This document shows positions 40,501 to 56,600 of a stretch of 64,000 bases of DNA, piece after piece. Each line of letters starts with the position of its first letter. Within the stretch, counting starts at the first letter, position 1. The translations under genes and the position numbers were made by a program. This DNA is from Archivesica marissinica (Eukaryota; Mollusca; Bivalvia; Venerida; Vesicomyidae), in contig CM026391.1 of the NCBI GenBank assembly GCA_014843695.1, forward strand, positions 33,113,445-33,177,444, in the 5' to 3' direction. Under the pieces are notes generated by a model. That model was not told where the DNA came from. It searched no databases and saw nothing but the letters and a program-made list of their open reading frames with translations.

Positions 40501-43500
40501 GTTACACATCCCATCGCTACACATCTGACCGTACACATCCCAACGTTACCCATCCCAACGCTACACATCCCAACGTTACACATCCCATGCTTACACATCC
40601 CAACGTTACACATCCCATCCTTACACATCCCATCCTAACAAATCCCAACGTTACACATCCCATCCTTACACATCCCAATGTTACACATCCCATCCTTACA
40701 CATCCCAACGTTACACATCCCATCCTTACAAATCCCAACATTACACATCCAATCCTTACACATCCCAACGTTACACATCCCATCCTTACACATCCCATCC
40801 TTACACATCCCAACGTTACACATCCCATTCTTACACATTCCAATGTTACACATCCCATCCTTACACATACTAACGTTACACATCCCATCCATACACATCC
40901 CAACGTTACACATCCCATCCTTACACATCCCAACGTTACACAACCCATCCTTACACATCCCAACGTTACACATCCCATCCTTACACATCCCAACGTTACA
41001 CAACCAATCCTTACACATCCCATCCTTAAACATCCCAACGCTAAACATCCCAACATTACACATCCCATCCTTACACATCCCATCCTTACACATCCCAACG
41101 TTACACATCCCATCCTTACAAATCCCATCCTTACACATCCAACGAACACATCCCATCCTTACACATCCCAACGTTACACATCCCATCCTTACACAGCCCA
41201 ACGTTACACATCCCATCACTACACATCTGACCGTACACATCCCAATGTTACCCATCCCAACGCTACACATCCCAACGTTACACATCCCATGCTTACACAT
41301 CCCAACGTTACACATCCCATCCTTACACATCCCATCCTTACAAATCCCAACGTTACACATCCCATCCTTACACATCCCAACGTTACACATCCCATCCTTA
41401 CACATCCCAATGTTACACATCCCATCCTTACACATCCCAACGTTACACATCCCATCCTTACACATCCCAACGTTACACATCCCATCCTTACACATCCCAA
41501 CGTTACACATCCCATCCTTACACATCCCAACGTTACACATCCCATCCTTACACATCCCAACGTTACACATCCCATCCTTACACATCCCATCCTTACACAT
41601 CCCAACATTACACATCCCATCCTTACACATTCCAACATTACACATCCCATCCTTACACATCCCATCCTTACACATCCCAACATTACACATCCCATCCTTA
41701 CACATTCCAACGTTACACATCCCATCCTTACACATCCCAACGTTACACATCCCATCCATACACATCCCAACGTTAAACATCCCATCCTTACACATCCCAA
41801 CGTTACACAACCCATCCTTACACATCCCAATGCTACACATCCCAACGTTACACATCCCATCCTTATACATACCATCCTTACACATCCCAATGTTACACAT
41901 CCCATCCTTACACATCCCAACGTTACACATCCCATCGCTACACATTTGACCGTACACATCCCAAAGTTACACATCCCATCCTTACACATCCCATCCTTAC
42001 ACATCCCAACGTTACACATCCCATTGCTACACATCTGACCGTACACATCCCAACGTTACACATCCCATCCTTACACATCCCAACATTACACATCCCATCC
42101 TTACACATCCCAACGTTACACATCCCATCGCTACACATATGACCATACACATCCCAACATTACACATCCCATCCTTACACATCCCAACGCTACACATCCC
42201 AATGTTACACATCCCATACTTACACATCCCAACATTACACATCCCATCCTTACACATCCCATCCTTACACATCCCAATGTTACACATCCCATCCTTACAC
42301 ATCCCATCCTTACATATCCCAACGTTACACATCCCATCCTTACACATCCCAATGTTACACATCCCATCCTTACACATCCCAACGTTACACATCCCATCCT
42401 TACACAGCCCAACGTTACACATCCCATCGCTACACATCTGACCGTACACATCCCAACGTTACACATCCCAACGCTACACATCCCAACGTTACACATCCCA
42501 TGTTTACACATCCCAACGTTACACATCCCATCCTTACAAATCCCAACGTTACACATCCCATCCTTACACATCCCAACGTTACACATCCCATCCTTACACA
42601 TCCCAACGTTACAAATCCCATCCTTACACATCCCAACGTTACACATCCCATCCTTACACATCCCAACGTTACACAACCCATCCTTACACATCCCATCCTT
42701 AAACATCCGAACGCTACACATCCCAACGTTACACATCCCATCCTTACACATCCCATCCTTACACATCCCAACGTTACACATCCCATCCTTACACATCCCA
42801 TCCTTACACATCCCATCATTACACATCCCATCCTTACACATCCCAACGTTACACATCCCATCCTTACACATCCCAACATTACACATCCCATCCTTACACA
42901 GCCCAACGTTACACATCCCATCGCTACACATCTGACCGTACACATCCCAATGTTACCCATCCCAACGCTACACATCCCAACGTTACACATCCCATGCTTA
43001 CACATCCCAACGTTACACATCCCATCCTTACACATCCCATCCTTACAAATCCCAACGTTACACATCCCATCCTTACACATCCCAACGTTACACATCCCAT
43101 CCTTACACATCCCAACGTTACACATCCCATCCTTACACATCCCAACGTTACACATCCCATCCTTACACATCCCAACGTTACACATCCCATCCTTACACAT
43201 CCCATCTTTACACATCCCAATATTACACATCCCATCCTTACACATTCCAACGTTACACATCCCATCCTTACACATCCCAACGTTACACATCCCATTACTA
43301 CACATTTGACCGTACACATCCCAACGTTACACATCCCATCCTTACACATCCCATCCTTACACATCCCAACGTTACACATCCCATCCTTACACATCCCAAC
43401 GTTACACATCCCATCCTTACACATCCCAACGTTACCCATCCCATCCTTACACATCCCAACGTTACACATCCCATCCTTACACATCCCAACGCTACACATC

Positions 43501-46500
43501 CCAACGTTACATATCCCATCCTTATACATCCCAACGTTACACATCCCATCCTTACACATCCCAACGTTACACATCCCATCGCTACACATCTGACCGTACA
43601 CATCCCAACGTTACACATCCCATCCTTACACATCCCAACGTTACACATCCCATCCTTACACATCCCAACGTTACACATCCCATCCTTACACATCCCAACA
43701 TTACACATCCCATCCTTACACATCCCAACGTTACACATCCCATCCTTACACATACCAACGTTACACATCCCATCCTTACACATCCCAACGTTACACAACC
43801 CATCCTTACACATCCCATCCTTAAACATCCCACCGCTACACATCCCAACGTTACACATCCCATCCTTACACATCCCATCCTTACACATCCCATCCTTACA
43901 CATCCCAACGTTACACATCCCATCCTTACACATCCCATCCTTACACATCCCAACGTGACACATCCCATCCTTACACATCCCAACGTTACACATCCCATCC
44001 TTACACAGCCCAACGTTACACATCCCATCGCTACACATCTGACCGTACACATCCCAACGTTACCCATCCCAACGCTACACATCCCAACGTTACACATCCC
44101 ATGCTTACACATCCCAACGTTACACATCCCATCCTTACACATCCCATCCTAACAAATCCCAACGTTACACATCCCATCCTTACACATCCCAATGTTACAC
44201 ATCCCATCCTTACACATCCCAACGTTACACATCCCATCCTTACAAATCCCAACATTACACATCCAATCCTTACACATCCCAACGTTACACATCCCATCCT
44301 TACACATCCCATCCTTACACATCCCAACGTTACACATCCCATTCTTACACATTCCAACGTTACACATCCCATCCTTACACATACCAACGTTACACATCCC
44401 ATCCATACACATCCCAACGTTAAACATCCCATCCTTACACATCCCAACGTTACACAACCCATCCTTACACATCCCAACGCTACACATCCCATCGTTACAC
44501 ATCCCATCCTTACACATACCATCCTTACACATCCCAACGTTACACATCCCATCCTTACACATCCCATCCTTACACATCCCAATGTTACACATCCCATCCT
44601 TACACATCCCAACGTTACACATCCCATCCTTACACATCCCAACGTTACACATCCCATCGCTACACATTTGACTGTACACATCCCAACGTTACACATCCCA
44701 TCCTTACACATCCCATCCTTATACATCCCAACGCTACACATCCCAACGTTACACATCCCACGTTACACATCCCATCCTTACACTCCCACGTTACACATCC
44801 CATCCTTACATCCCAACGTTACACATCCCATCCTTACACATCCCAACATTACACATCCCATCCTTACACATCCCAACGTTACACATCCCATCGCTACACA
44901 TCTGACCGTACACATCCCACGTTACACATCCCATCCTTACACATCCCAACGTTACACATCCCATCCTTACACATCCCAACGTTACACATCCCATCCTTAC
45001 ATATCCCATTGCTACACATCCCAACGTTACATATCCCATCCTTACACATCCCAACGTTACACATCCCATCCTTACACATCCCATCCTTACACATCCCAAC
45101 GTTACACATCCCATCATTACACATCCCAACGTTACACATCCCATCCTTACACATCCCAACGTTACACATCCCATCCTTACACATCCCAACGTTACACATC
45201 CCAACGTTACACATCCCATCCTTACACATCCCAACCTTACACATCCCGACCTTACACATCCCGACGTTACACATCCCAACGTTGCACATCCCATCCTTAC
45301 ACATCCCAACCTTACACATCCCGACCTTACACATCCCGACCTTACACACCCAATCCTTACATATCCCGACCTTACACATCCCGACCTTACACATCCCAAC
45401 CTTGCACATCCCAGCCTTACACATCCCAACGTTACACAGCCCGACCTTACACATCCCGACCTTACACATCCAATCCTTACATATCCCGACCTTACACATC
45501 CCAACCTTACACATCCCAATCTTACACATCCCAACGTTACACAGCGCAACGTTACACAGCGCAACGTTACACATCCCAACGCTACACAGCGCAACGTTAC
45601 ACATCCCAACGTTACACAACCCAACATTACACATACCAACGTTACACATGCCGAACGTACACATCCCAAACTTACACATCCCGATCGTACACATCTCAAC
45701 CTTACACATCCCGATCTTACACATCCCGACCTTACTCATCCCGACCTTACACATCCCGACATTACATATCCCGACCTTACATATCCAATTCTTACACATC
45801 CCGACCTTACACATCCCGACCTTACACATCCCGACCTTACACATCCCGACCTTACTCATCCCGACCTTACACATCCCGACTTTACACATCCAATCCTTAC
45901 TCATCCCGACCTTACACATCCCGACTTTACACATCCAATCCTTACTCATCTCGACCTTACACATCCCGACCGTACTCATCCCGACCTTACACATCCCGAC
46001 CTTAATCATCCCGACCTTACATATCCCGACCTTACACATCCTAACCTTACACACCCTGACCTAACACATGCCGACCTTACACATCCCAACCGTACACATC
46101 CCGACCTTACATATCCTGACCGTACACATCCCGACCTTACACATCCCAACCTTACACATCCCGACCTTACACATCCCGACCTTACACATCCCGACCGTAC
46201 ATATCCTGACCGTACACATCCCGACCTTACATATCCCGACCTTACATATCCCGACCTTACACATCCCAACCTTGCACATCCCAACCTTACACATCCCAAC
46301 GTTACACAGCCCGACCTTACACATCCCGACCTTACACATCCAATTCTTACATATCCCGACCTTACACATCCCGACCTTACACATCCCAACATTACACATC
46401 CCAACCTTACACATCCCAACGTTACACAGTGCAACGTTACACATCCCAACGCTACACTGCGCAACGTTACACATCCCAACGTTACACAACCCAACATTAC

Positions 46501-49500
46501 ACATACCAACATTACACATGCCGAACGTACACATCCCAAACTTACACATCCCGATCGTACACATCTCAACCTTACACATCCCGACCTTACATATCCCGAC
46601 CTTACACATCCCGACCTTACTCATCCCGACCTTACACATCCCGACCTTACATATCCCGACCGTACACATCCAATTCTTACACATCCCGACCTTACACATC
46701 CCGACCTTACACATCCCGACCTTACACATCCCGACCTTACACATCCCAACCTTGCACATCCCAACCTTACACATCCCAACGTTACACAGCCCGACCTTAC
46801 ACATCCCGACCTTACACATCCAATTCTTACATATCCCGACCTTACACATCCCGACCTTACACATCCCAACCTTACACATCCCAACCTTACACATCCCAAC
46901 GTTACACACTGCAACGTTACACATCCCAACGCTACACAGCGCAACGTTACACATCCCAACGCTACACAGCGCAACGTTACACATCCCAACTTTACACAAC
47001 CCAACATTACACATACCAACGTTACACATGCCGAACGTACACATCCCAAACTTACACATCCCGATCGTACACATCTCAACCTTACACATCCCGACCATAC
47101 ACATTCCGACCTTACACATCCCGACCTTACTCATCCCGACCTTACACATCCCGACCTTACATATCCCGACCTTACACATACAATTCTTACACATCCCGAC
47201 CTTACACATCCCGACCTTACACATCCCCACCTTACACATCCCGACCTTACTCATCCCGACCTTACACATCCCGACTTTACACATCCATTCCTTACTCATC
47301 CCGACCTTACACATCCCGACTTTACACATCCAATCCTTACTCATCCCGACCTTACACATCCCGACCTTACTCATCCCGACCTTACACATCCCGACCTTAA
47401 TCATCCCGACCTTACATATCCCGACCTTATACATCCAATTCTTACACATCCCGACCTTACACATCCCGACCTTACTCATCCCGACCTTACACATCCCGAC
47501 TTTACACATCCAATCCTTACACATCCCGACCTTACACATCCCAACCTTACTCATCCCGACCTTACACATCCCGACTTTACACATCCAATCCTTACACATC
47601 CCGACCTTACACATCCCGACCTTACATATCCCGACCTTACACATCCTAACCTTACACACCCTGACCTAACACATGCCGACCTTACACATCCCAACTGTAC
47701 ACATCCCGACCTTACATATCCTGACCGTACACATCACGACCGTACACATCCCGACCTTACACATCACGACCTTACACATCCCGACCTTACACATCCCGAC
47801 CTTACATATCCTGACCGTACACATCCCGACCTTACACATCCCGACCGTACATATCCTGACCTTACACATCCCGACCTTACTCATCCCGACCTTACACATC
47901 CCGACCTTACTCATCCCGACCTTACACATCCCTACCTTACACATACCATCCTTACACATCCCGACCTTACACATCCCGACCTTACACATCCCGACCTTAC
48001 ACATCCCGACCTATCATATCCTGACCGTACACATCCCAACCTAACATATCCCAACCATACACATCCCAACCTTACACAGCCCATCCTCACATATCCCGAC
48101 CTTACACATCCTGACCTTACATATCACAACCCGACCTTACATATCACAACCTTACACATCCCGACCATACACATCCCGACCTTACACATCCCGACCTTAC
48201 TCATCCCGACCTTACATATCCCGACCATACACATCCCGACCTTATACATCCCGACCTTACACATCCCGACCTAACATATCCCGACCTTACACATCCCGAC
48301 CTTATACATCCCAACTGTACACATCCCGACCTTACATATCACAACCTTACACATCCCGACCTTACATATCACAACCTTACACATCCCGACCGTACATATC
48401 ACAACCTTACACATCCCGACCATACACATCCCGACCTTACACATTCCGACCTTACTCATCCCGACCTTACACATCCTGACCTTACACATCCCGACCTTAC
48501 ACATCCCGACCTTACATATCCCGACCATACACATCCCGACCGTACACATCCCAACCGTACACATCCCGACCATACACATCCCGACCTTACACATCCCGAC
48601 CTTACACATCCCGATCTTACACATCCCGACCTTACACCTCCTGACCTTACATATCCCGACCTTACATATCCCGACCTTACACATCCCGAGCGTACACACC
48701 TTGACCTTACATATCCTGACCGTACACATCCTGACCTTATATCCCGACCTTACACATCCCGACCGTACCCATCCCGACCATACACATCCCGAACTTACAT
48801 ATCCCAACCTTACACATCCCATACTAACACATCCCGACCTTACACATCCCGACCTTACACATCCCGACCTTACATATCCCGACCATACACATCCCGACAG
48901 TACATATCCCGACCGTACACATCCCGACCGTACATATCCCGACCTTACATATCCCGACCTTACACATCCCGATCTTACACATCCCGACCTTACATATCCT
49001 GACCGTACACATCCTGACCTTACATAATATTATCCCGACCTTACACATCCCGACCTTACACATCCCGACCTTACATATCCCGACCTTACACATCCCGACC
49101 TTACACATCCCGACCTTACATATCCCGACCTTACATATCCTGACCTTACACATCGCGACATTACACATCCCGACCTTACATATCCCGACCTTACACATCC
49201 CGACCTAACATATCCCAACCTTACACATCGCGACCTTACACATCCCGACCTTACATATCCCGACCTTACACATCCCGACCTTACATATCCCAACCTTACA
49301 CATCGCGACCGTACACATCCCGACGTTACATATCCTGACCTTACATATCCTAACCTTACATATCCTGACCTTACATATACATATCCTGACCTTACATATC
49401 CTGGCCTTACATATCCCGACCTTACATATCCTGACATTACATATCCCGACCGTACACATCCGGACCTTACATATCCCAACCTTACACATCGCGACCGTAC

Positions 49501-52500
49501 ACACCCTGACCTTACATATCCCGACCTTATACATCCCAACCTTACACATTCCGACCTTACATATCCCAACCTTACACATCGCGACCGTACACATCGCGAC
49601 CGTACACATACCAACCTTACACACCCTGACCTTACACATCCCGAACTTACACATCCTGACCTTACACACCCCGACCTTACACATCCCGACCGTACACATG
49701 CCGACCTTTCACATCCCAACCTTACACATCCCGACCTTACACATCCTGACCTTACACATCCCAACCTTACACATCCTGACCTTACACATCCCAACCTTAC
49801 ACATCCCAACCTTACACATCCCGACCTTACACCTCCTGACCTTACACATCACGACCGTACACATCCTGACCTTACACATCCCGACCTTACACATCCCGAC
49901 CTTACACATCCCGACCTTACACATCCCGACCTTACACATCCCGACCTTACACATCCCAACCTTACACATCCCAACCTTACACATCCCAACCTTACACATC
50001 CCGACCTTACACATCCTGACCTTACACATCACGACCGTACACATCCTGACCTTACACATCCAGACCTTACACATCCCGACCTTACACATCCCGTCCTTAC
50101 ACATCCCGACCTTACACATCCTGACCTTACACATCCCGACCTTACACATCCTGACCTTACACGTCCTGACCTTACACATCCCGACCTTACACACCCTGAC
50201 CTTACATATCCCGACCTTATACATCCCAACCTTACACATCCCAACCTTACACATCCCGACCTTACATATCCCAACCTTACACATCGCGACCGTACACATC
50301 GCGACCGTACACATACCAACCTTACACACCCTGACCTTACACATCCCGACCTTACACATCCCGACCTTACACATCCCGACCTTACACATCCCAACCTTAC
50401 ACATCCCAACCTTACACATCCCAACCTTACACATCCCGACCTTACACATCCTGACCTTACACATCACGACCGTACACATCCTGACCTTACACATCCCGAC
50501 CTTACACATCCCGACCTTACACATCCCGACCTTACACATCCTGACCTTACACATCCCGACTTTACACATCCCGACCTTACACATCCCGACCTTACACATC
50601 CTGACCTTACACATCCCGACCGTACACATCCTGACCTTACACATCCCGATCTTACACATCCCGACCTTACACATCCCGACCTTACACATCCCTGACCTTA
50701 CATATCCCGACCTTACACATCCCGACCTTACACATCCCGACCTTACATATCCCGACCTTACATATCCTGACCTTACAATCGACATTACCATCCCGACCTT
50801 ACATATCCGACCTTACACATCCGACCTTACATATCCCACCTTACCATCGCGACCTTACACATCCCGACCTTACATATCCCGACCTTACACCCGACCTACA
50901 CATCCCGACCTTACATATCCCAACCTTACACATCCCGACCTTACATATCCTGACCTTACATATCCTGACCTTACATATCCCGACCTTACATATCCTGACC
51001 TTACATATCCTGGCCTTACATATCCCGACCTTACATATCCTGACCTTACATATCCCGACCTTACACATCCGGACCTTACATATCCCAACCTTACACATCG
51101 CGACCGTACACACCCTGACCTTACATATCCCGACCTTATACATCCCTACCTTACACATCCCAACCTTACACATCCCGACCTTACATATCCCAACCTTACA
51201 CATCGCGACCGTACACATCGCGACCGTACACATACCAACCTTACACACCCTGACCTTACACATCCCGACCTTACATATCCCGACCTTACATATCCCGACC
51301 TTACACATCCCGACCTTACATATCCCGACCTTACACATCGCGACCGTACACATCGCGACCGTACACATACCAACCTTACACACCCTGACCTTACATATCC
51401 CGACCTTATACATCCCAACCTTACACATCCCAACCTTACACATCCCGACCTTACATATCCCAACCTTACACATCGCGACCGTACACATCGCGACCGTACA
51501 CATACCAACCTTACACACCCTGACCTTACACATCCCGACCTTACACATCCCGACCTTACACATCCCGACCTTACACATCCCAACCTTACACATCTCAACC
51601 TTACACATCCCAACCTTACACATCCCGACCTTACACATCCTGACCTTACACATCACGACCGTACACATCCTGACCTTACACATCCCGACCTTACACATCC
51701 CGACCTTACACATCCCGACCTTACACATCCTGACCTTACACATCCCGACTTTACACATCCCGACCTTACACATCCCGACCTTACACATCCTGACCTTACA
51801 CATCCCGACCTTACACATCCCGACTGTACACATCCTGACCTTACACATCCCGATCTTACACATCCCGACCTTACACATCCCGACCTTACACATCCCTGAC
51901 CTTACATATCCCGACCTTACACATCCCGACCTTACACATCCCGACCTTACATATCCCGACCTTACATATCCTGACCTTACACATCGCGACATTACACATC
52001 CCGACCTTACATATCCCGACCTTACACATCCCGACCTTACATATCCCAACCTTACACATCGCGACCTTACACATCCCGACCTTACATATCCCGACCTTAC
52101 ACATCCCAACCTTACACATCGCGACCGTACACATCCCGACCTTACATATCCTGACCTTACATATCCTGACCTTACATATCCCGACCTTACATATCCTGAC
52201 CTTACATATCCTGGCCTTACATATCCCGACCTTACATATCCTGACCTTACATATCCCGACCTTACACATCCGGACCTTACATATCCCAACCTTACACATC
52301 GCGACCGTACACACCCTGACCTTACATATCCCGACCTTATACATCCCTACCTTACACATCCCAACCTTACACATCCCGACCTTACATATCCCAACCTTAC
52401 ACATCGCGACCGTACACATCGCGACCGTACACATACCAACCTTACACACCCTGACCTTACACATCCCGACCTTACATATCCCGACCTTACATATCCCGAC

Positions 52501-52785
52501 CTTACACATCCCGACCTTACATATCCCGACCTTACACATCCCGACCGTACATATCCCGACCTTACACATCCCGACCTTACACATCCTGACCTTACACATC
52601 ACGACCGTACACATCCCGACCTTACACATCCCGACCTTACACATCCCGACCTTACACATCCTGACCTTACACATCACGACCGTACACATCCCGACCTTAC
52701 ACATCCTGACCTAACACACCCCGACCTTACACATCCCGACCTTACACATCCTGACCTGACCTAACACACCCTGACCTAACATGTG
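31528..52785. repeat. 15-bp minisatellite filling intron C/D (~21 kb)
   Basis: About 1,400 units of ACACATCCCGACCTT type. Up to about 45.2 kb the pattern is mostly ACACATCCCAACGTT alternating with ACACATCCCATCCTT, with landmarks such as GCTACACATCTGACCGTACA. From 45.2 to 47.7 kb CGACCTT units mix with GCGCAACGTT blocks, and from 47.7 kb CGACCTT and ACATATCC units dominate. Multi-kilobase blocks are duplicated, for example ~39.4-40.8 kb against ~42.9-44.3 kb (offset 3514 bp). The plus strand has few G; GGG recurs every 15 nt on the minus strand. Because 15 nt is five codons, pseudo-ORFs of up to ~730 codons arise in several frames. Confidence 0.96.
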
Positions 52786-53147
52786 GGGAACTTGGTGTTT
52801 TTGTTTTATTGTGTCATGTATACTAATAGTCCCAAATACAAATTATTTAAGCTGAAGCCATGTTTCAAACCTGCATCGTCATTGTGTTGTATCGTAGCAA
52901 CACTGTATCTGACCTCTCTACAATGGGACTACTACCACATCACCCATAATGCACAACACACATTGTTAAAGTTATTTGCAATGTATCACACCAATCACAG
53001 GTTTATAATGGAATATCACTGACAGTCATCATGGGGTTTACATGTTACGGCTTAAATGAGTTGTACTTCAGTTTGCCATGAACTTGCAATCTTTCAGATG
53101 GAACATATTGATTTAGATTATAATGTTGTGTTTTCCATTTATTCAAG
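52786..53147. other. Unique 3' end of intron C/D
   Basis: About 360 bp of single-copy sequence after the 15-bp array, ending in TTTTCCATTTATTCAAG, the acceptor of exon D. Nothing else is recognised. Confidence 0.7.
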
Positions 53148-53384
53148 GTCGAAGTTGCAGATGGAAAAGTAAAGATCCGAGCAGACAGGGCAACATTGGC
53201 CGCCACAAGGAGACAGAAGTCGATGTGCAAGGTTTCCATTGGTAACAAGAATGTTGTCATTATTGGTGGTGGACCAGCATCTGTGGCATGTGCGGAGACA
53301 TTGAGACAGGGAGGCTTCCAAGGGGATGTTACCATAGTATCGAAGGATAAATATATTCCATATGATAGAATAAAACTGAGCAAG
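53148..53384 (+). CDS. AIFM3: AIFM3-like exon D: end of Rieske domain and FAD-binding Rossmann motif
   Basis: 79 codons, phase 0 at both ends. VEVADGKVKIRA closes the Rieske domain; a basic linker (ATRRQKS) leads into NVVIIGGGPASVACAETLR, the beta-alpha-beta FAD dinucleotide fold of AIF-type oxidoreductases. The third glycine of G-x-G-x-x-G is Ser here. Next come GDVTIVSKDKYIPYDRIKLSK, where the PYDR-x-KLSK motif is the family signature next to FAD. The donor is CAAG|GTTAGT. Confidence 0.95.
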
Positions 53385-53604
53385 GTTAGTTTGTATTCTT
53401 AAATATGAGTTTATTGACCCACATGGTATGGTTGTCATGTTGTCTTTATGTTACAAAGCTATCAAGTTGGCTTGTGGAAGATAAATGGTTCTACCCTGGT
53501 GCTCGTCTGTGTCTTTCTCCACCAATAAAAAATGACCAAACCTTTTTGGATGAATTTTATACTATTATTTTTGCAAGTGTACATTTTAGGCAACTCATCT
53601 TTAT
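53385..53604. other. Unique 5' part of intron D/E
   Basis: Single-copy sequence between exon D and the 52-bp array; short open frames here have no recognised similarity. Confidence 0.6.
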
Positions 53605-56600
53605 GATGTAATTTGCCATAATGTACCACTGTGTCAGGTGCATCACAAGTATGCATTGTTTTATAGGCCATAATGTACCACTATGTCAGGTGCATCACAA
53701 TTATGCATTGTTTTATAGGCCATAATGTACCATTGTGTCAGGTGCATCACAATTATGCATTGTTTTATAAGCCATAATGTACCATTGTGTCAGGTGCATC
53801 ACAATTATGCATTGTTTTATAGGCCATAATGTACCATTGTGTCAGGTGCATCACAATCATGCATTGTTTTATAGGCCATAATGTACCCCTGTGTCAGCTG
53901 CATCACAATTATGCATTATTTTATAGGCCATAATGTACCCCTGTGTCAGCTGCATCACAATTATGCACTGTTTTATAGGCCATAATGTACCATTGTGTCA
54001 GGTGCATCACAATTATGCATTGTTTTATAGGCTATAATGTACCCCTGTGTCAGGTGCATCACAATTATGCATTGCTTTATAGGCCATAATGTACCCCTGT
54101 GTCAGGTGCATCACAATTATGCATTGTTTTATAGGCCATAATGTACCATTGTGTCAGGTGCATCACAATCATGCATTGTTTTATAGACCATAATGTACCA
54201 TTGTGTCAGGTGCATCACAATTATGCATTGTTTTATAGGCCATAATGTACCCCATGAGCCAGGTGCATCACCATGTTGCATTGTTTTATAGGCCATAATG
54301 TACCCCTGTGTCAGATGCATCACAATTATGCATTGTTTTATAGGCCATAATGTACCCCTGTGGCATGTGCATCACAATCATGCATTGTTTTATAGACCAT
54401 AATGTACCCCTGTGTCAGGTGCATCACAATTATTCATTGTTTTATAGACCATAATGTACCACCGAGTCAGGTGCATCACAATTATGCATTGTTTTATAGG
54501 CCATAGTGTACCATTGTGTCAGGTGCATCACAATTATGCATTGTTTAATAGACCATAATGTACCCCTGTGTCAGGTGCATCACAATTATGCATTGTTGTA
54601 TAGGCCATAATGTACCATTGTGTCATGTGCATCATAATTATGCATTGTTTGATAGGCCATAATGTACCATTGTGTCAGGTGCATCATAATTATGCATTGT
54701 TTTATAGACCATAATGTACCACCGAGTCAGGTGCATCACAATTATGCATTGTTTTATAGGCCATAGTGTACCATTGTGTCAGGTGCATCACAATTATGCA
54801 TTGTTTAATAGACCATAATGTACCCCTGTGTCAGGTGCATCACAATTATGCATTGTTGTATAGGCCATAATGTACCATTGTGTCATGTGCATCATAATTA
54901 TGCATTGTTTGATAGGCCATAATGTACCATTGTGTCAGGTGCATCATAATTATGCATTGTTTTATAGACCATAATGTACCACCGAGTCAGGTGCATCACA
55001 ATTATGCATTGTTTTATAGGCCATAGTGTACCATTGTGTCAGGTGCATCACAATTATGCATTGTTTAATAGACCATAATGTACCCCTGTGTCAGGTGCAT
55101 CACAAGTATGCATTGTTTTATAGGCCATACTATACCACAGAGTCAGGTGCATCACAATCATGCATTGTTTTATAGACCATAATGTACCATTGTGTCAGGT
55201 GCATCACAATTATGCATTGTTTTATAGACCATAATGTACCCCTGTGGCATGTGCACCACAATCATGCATTGTTTTATAGACTATAATGTACCCCTGTGTC
55301 AGGTGCATCACAATTATTCATTGTTTTATAGACCATAATGTACCACCGAGTCAGGTGCATCACAATTATGCATTGTTTTATAGGCCATAGTGTACCATTG
55401 TGTCAGGTGCATCACAATTATGCATTGTTTAATAGACCATAATGTACCCCTGTGTCAGGTGCATCACAATTATGCATTGTTTTATAGACCATAATGTACC
55501 CCGGTGTCAGGTGCATCACAATTATGCATTGTTTTATAGGCCATAATGTACCATTGTGTCAGGTGCATCACAATTATGCATTGTTTTATAGGCCATAATG
55601 TACCATTGTGTCATGTGCATCATAATTATGCATTGTTTTATAGGCCATAATGTACCGCTGTGTCAGGTGCATCACAATCATGCATTGTTTTATAGGCCAT
55701 AATGTACCCCTGTGTCAGGTGCATCACAATTATGCATTGTTTTATAGGCCATAATGTACCCCTGTGGCATGTGCATCACAATCATGCATTGTTTTATAGA
55801 CCATAATGTACCCCTGTGTCAGGTGCATCACAATTATTCATTGTTTTATAGACCATAATGTACCACCGAGTCAGGTGCATCACAATTATGCATTATTTTA
55901 TAGGCCATAGTGTACCCCTGGGTCAGATGCATCACAAGTATGCATTGTTTTATAGGCCATACTATACCACAGAGTCAGGTGCATCACAATCATGCATTGT
56001 TTTATAGACCATAGTGTACCATTGTGTCAGGTGCATCACAATTATGCATTGTTTTATAGACCATAATGTACCCCTGTGGCAGGTGCATCACAATTATGCA
56101 TTGTTTTATAGACCATAATGTACCATTGTGTCAGGTGCATCACAAGTATGCATTGTTTTATAGGCCATAATGTACCATTGTGTCAGGTGCATCATAATTA
56201 TGCATTGTTTAATAGACCATAATGTACCACTGCGTCAGGTGCATCACAATCATGCATTGTTTTATAGACATAATGTACCATTGTGTCAGGTGCATCACAA
56301 TTATGCATTGTTTTATAGACCATAATGTACCCCTGTGTCAGGTGCATCACAATCAGGCATTGTTTTATAGGCCATAATGTACCCCTGTGTCAGGTGCATC
56401 ACAATTATGCATTGTTTTATAGACCATAATGTACCCTGTGTCAGGTGCATCACAATTATGCATTGTGTTATAGGCCATAATGTACCATTGTGTCAGGTGC
56501 ATCACATTTATGCATTGTTTTATAGGCCATAATGTACCCCTGTGTCAGGTGCATCACAATTATGCATTGTTTTATAGGCCATAATGTACCATTGTGTCAG

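Noticed and set aside
49698..51899. A 733-codon open frame and many other long frames in 31.5-52.7 kb
   Set aside because: The 15-bp unit equals five codons, so any frame lacking a stop in the unit stays open; several frames on both strands are open at once and translate to simple 5-residue repeats. The region is an intron between two AIFM3 exons.
31528..52785. Telomere-like or subtelomeric repeat (C/A-rich 15-mer)
   Set aside because: The unit is not a known telomere motif, and the array is bounded by two exons of one gene.
53196..53402. ATG-started frame in exon D as a separate gene
   Set aside because: It is the in-frame interior of exon D and runs past the donor into the intron.
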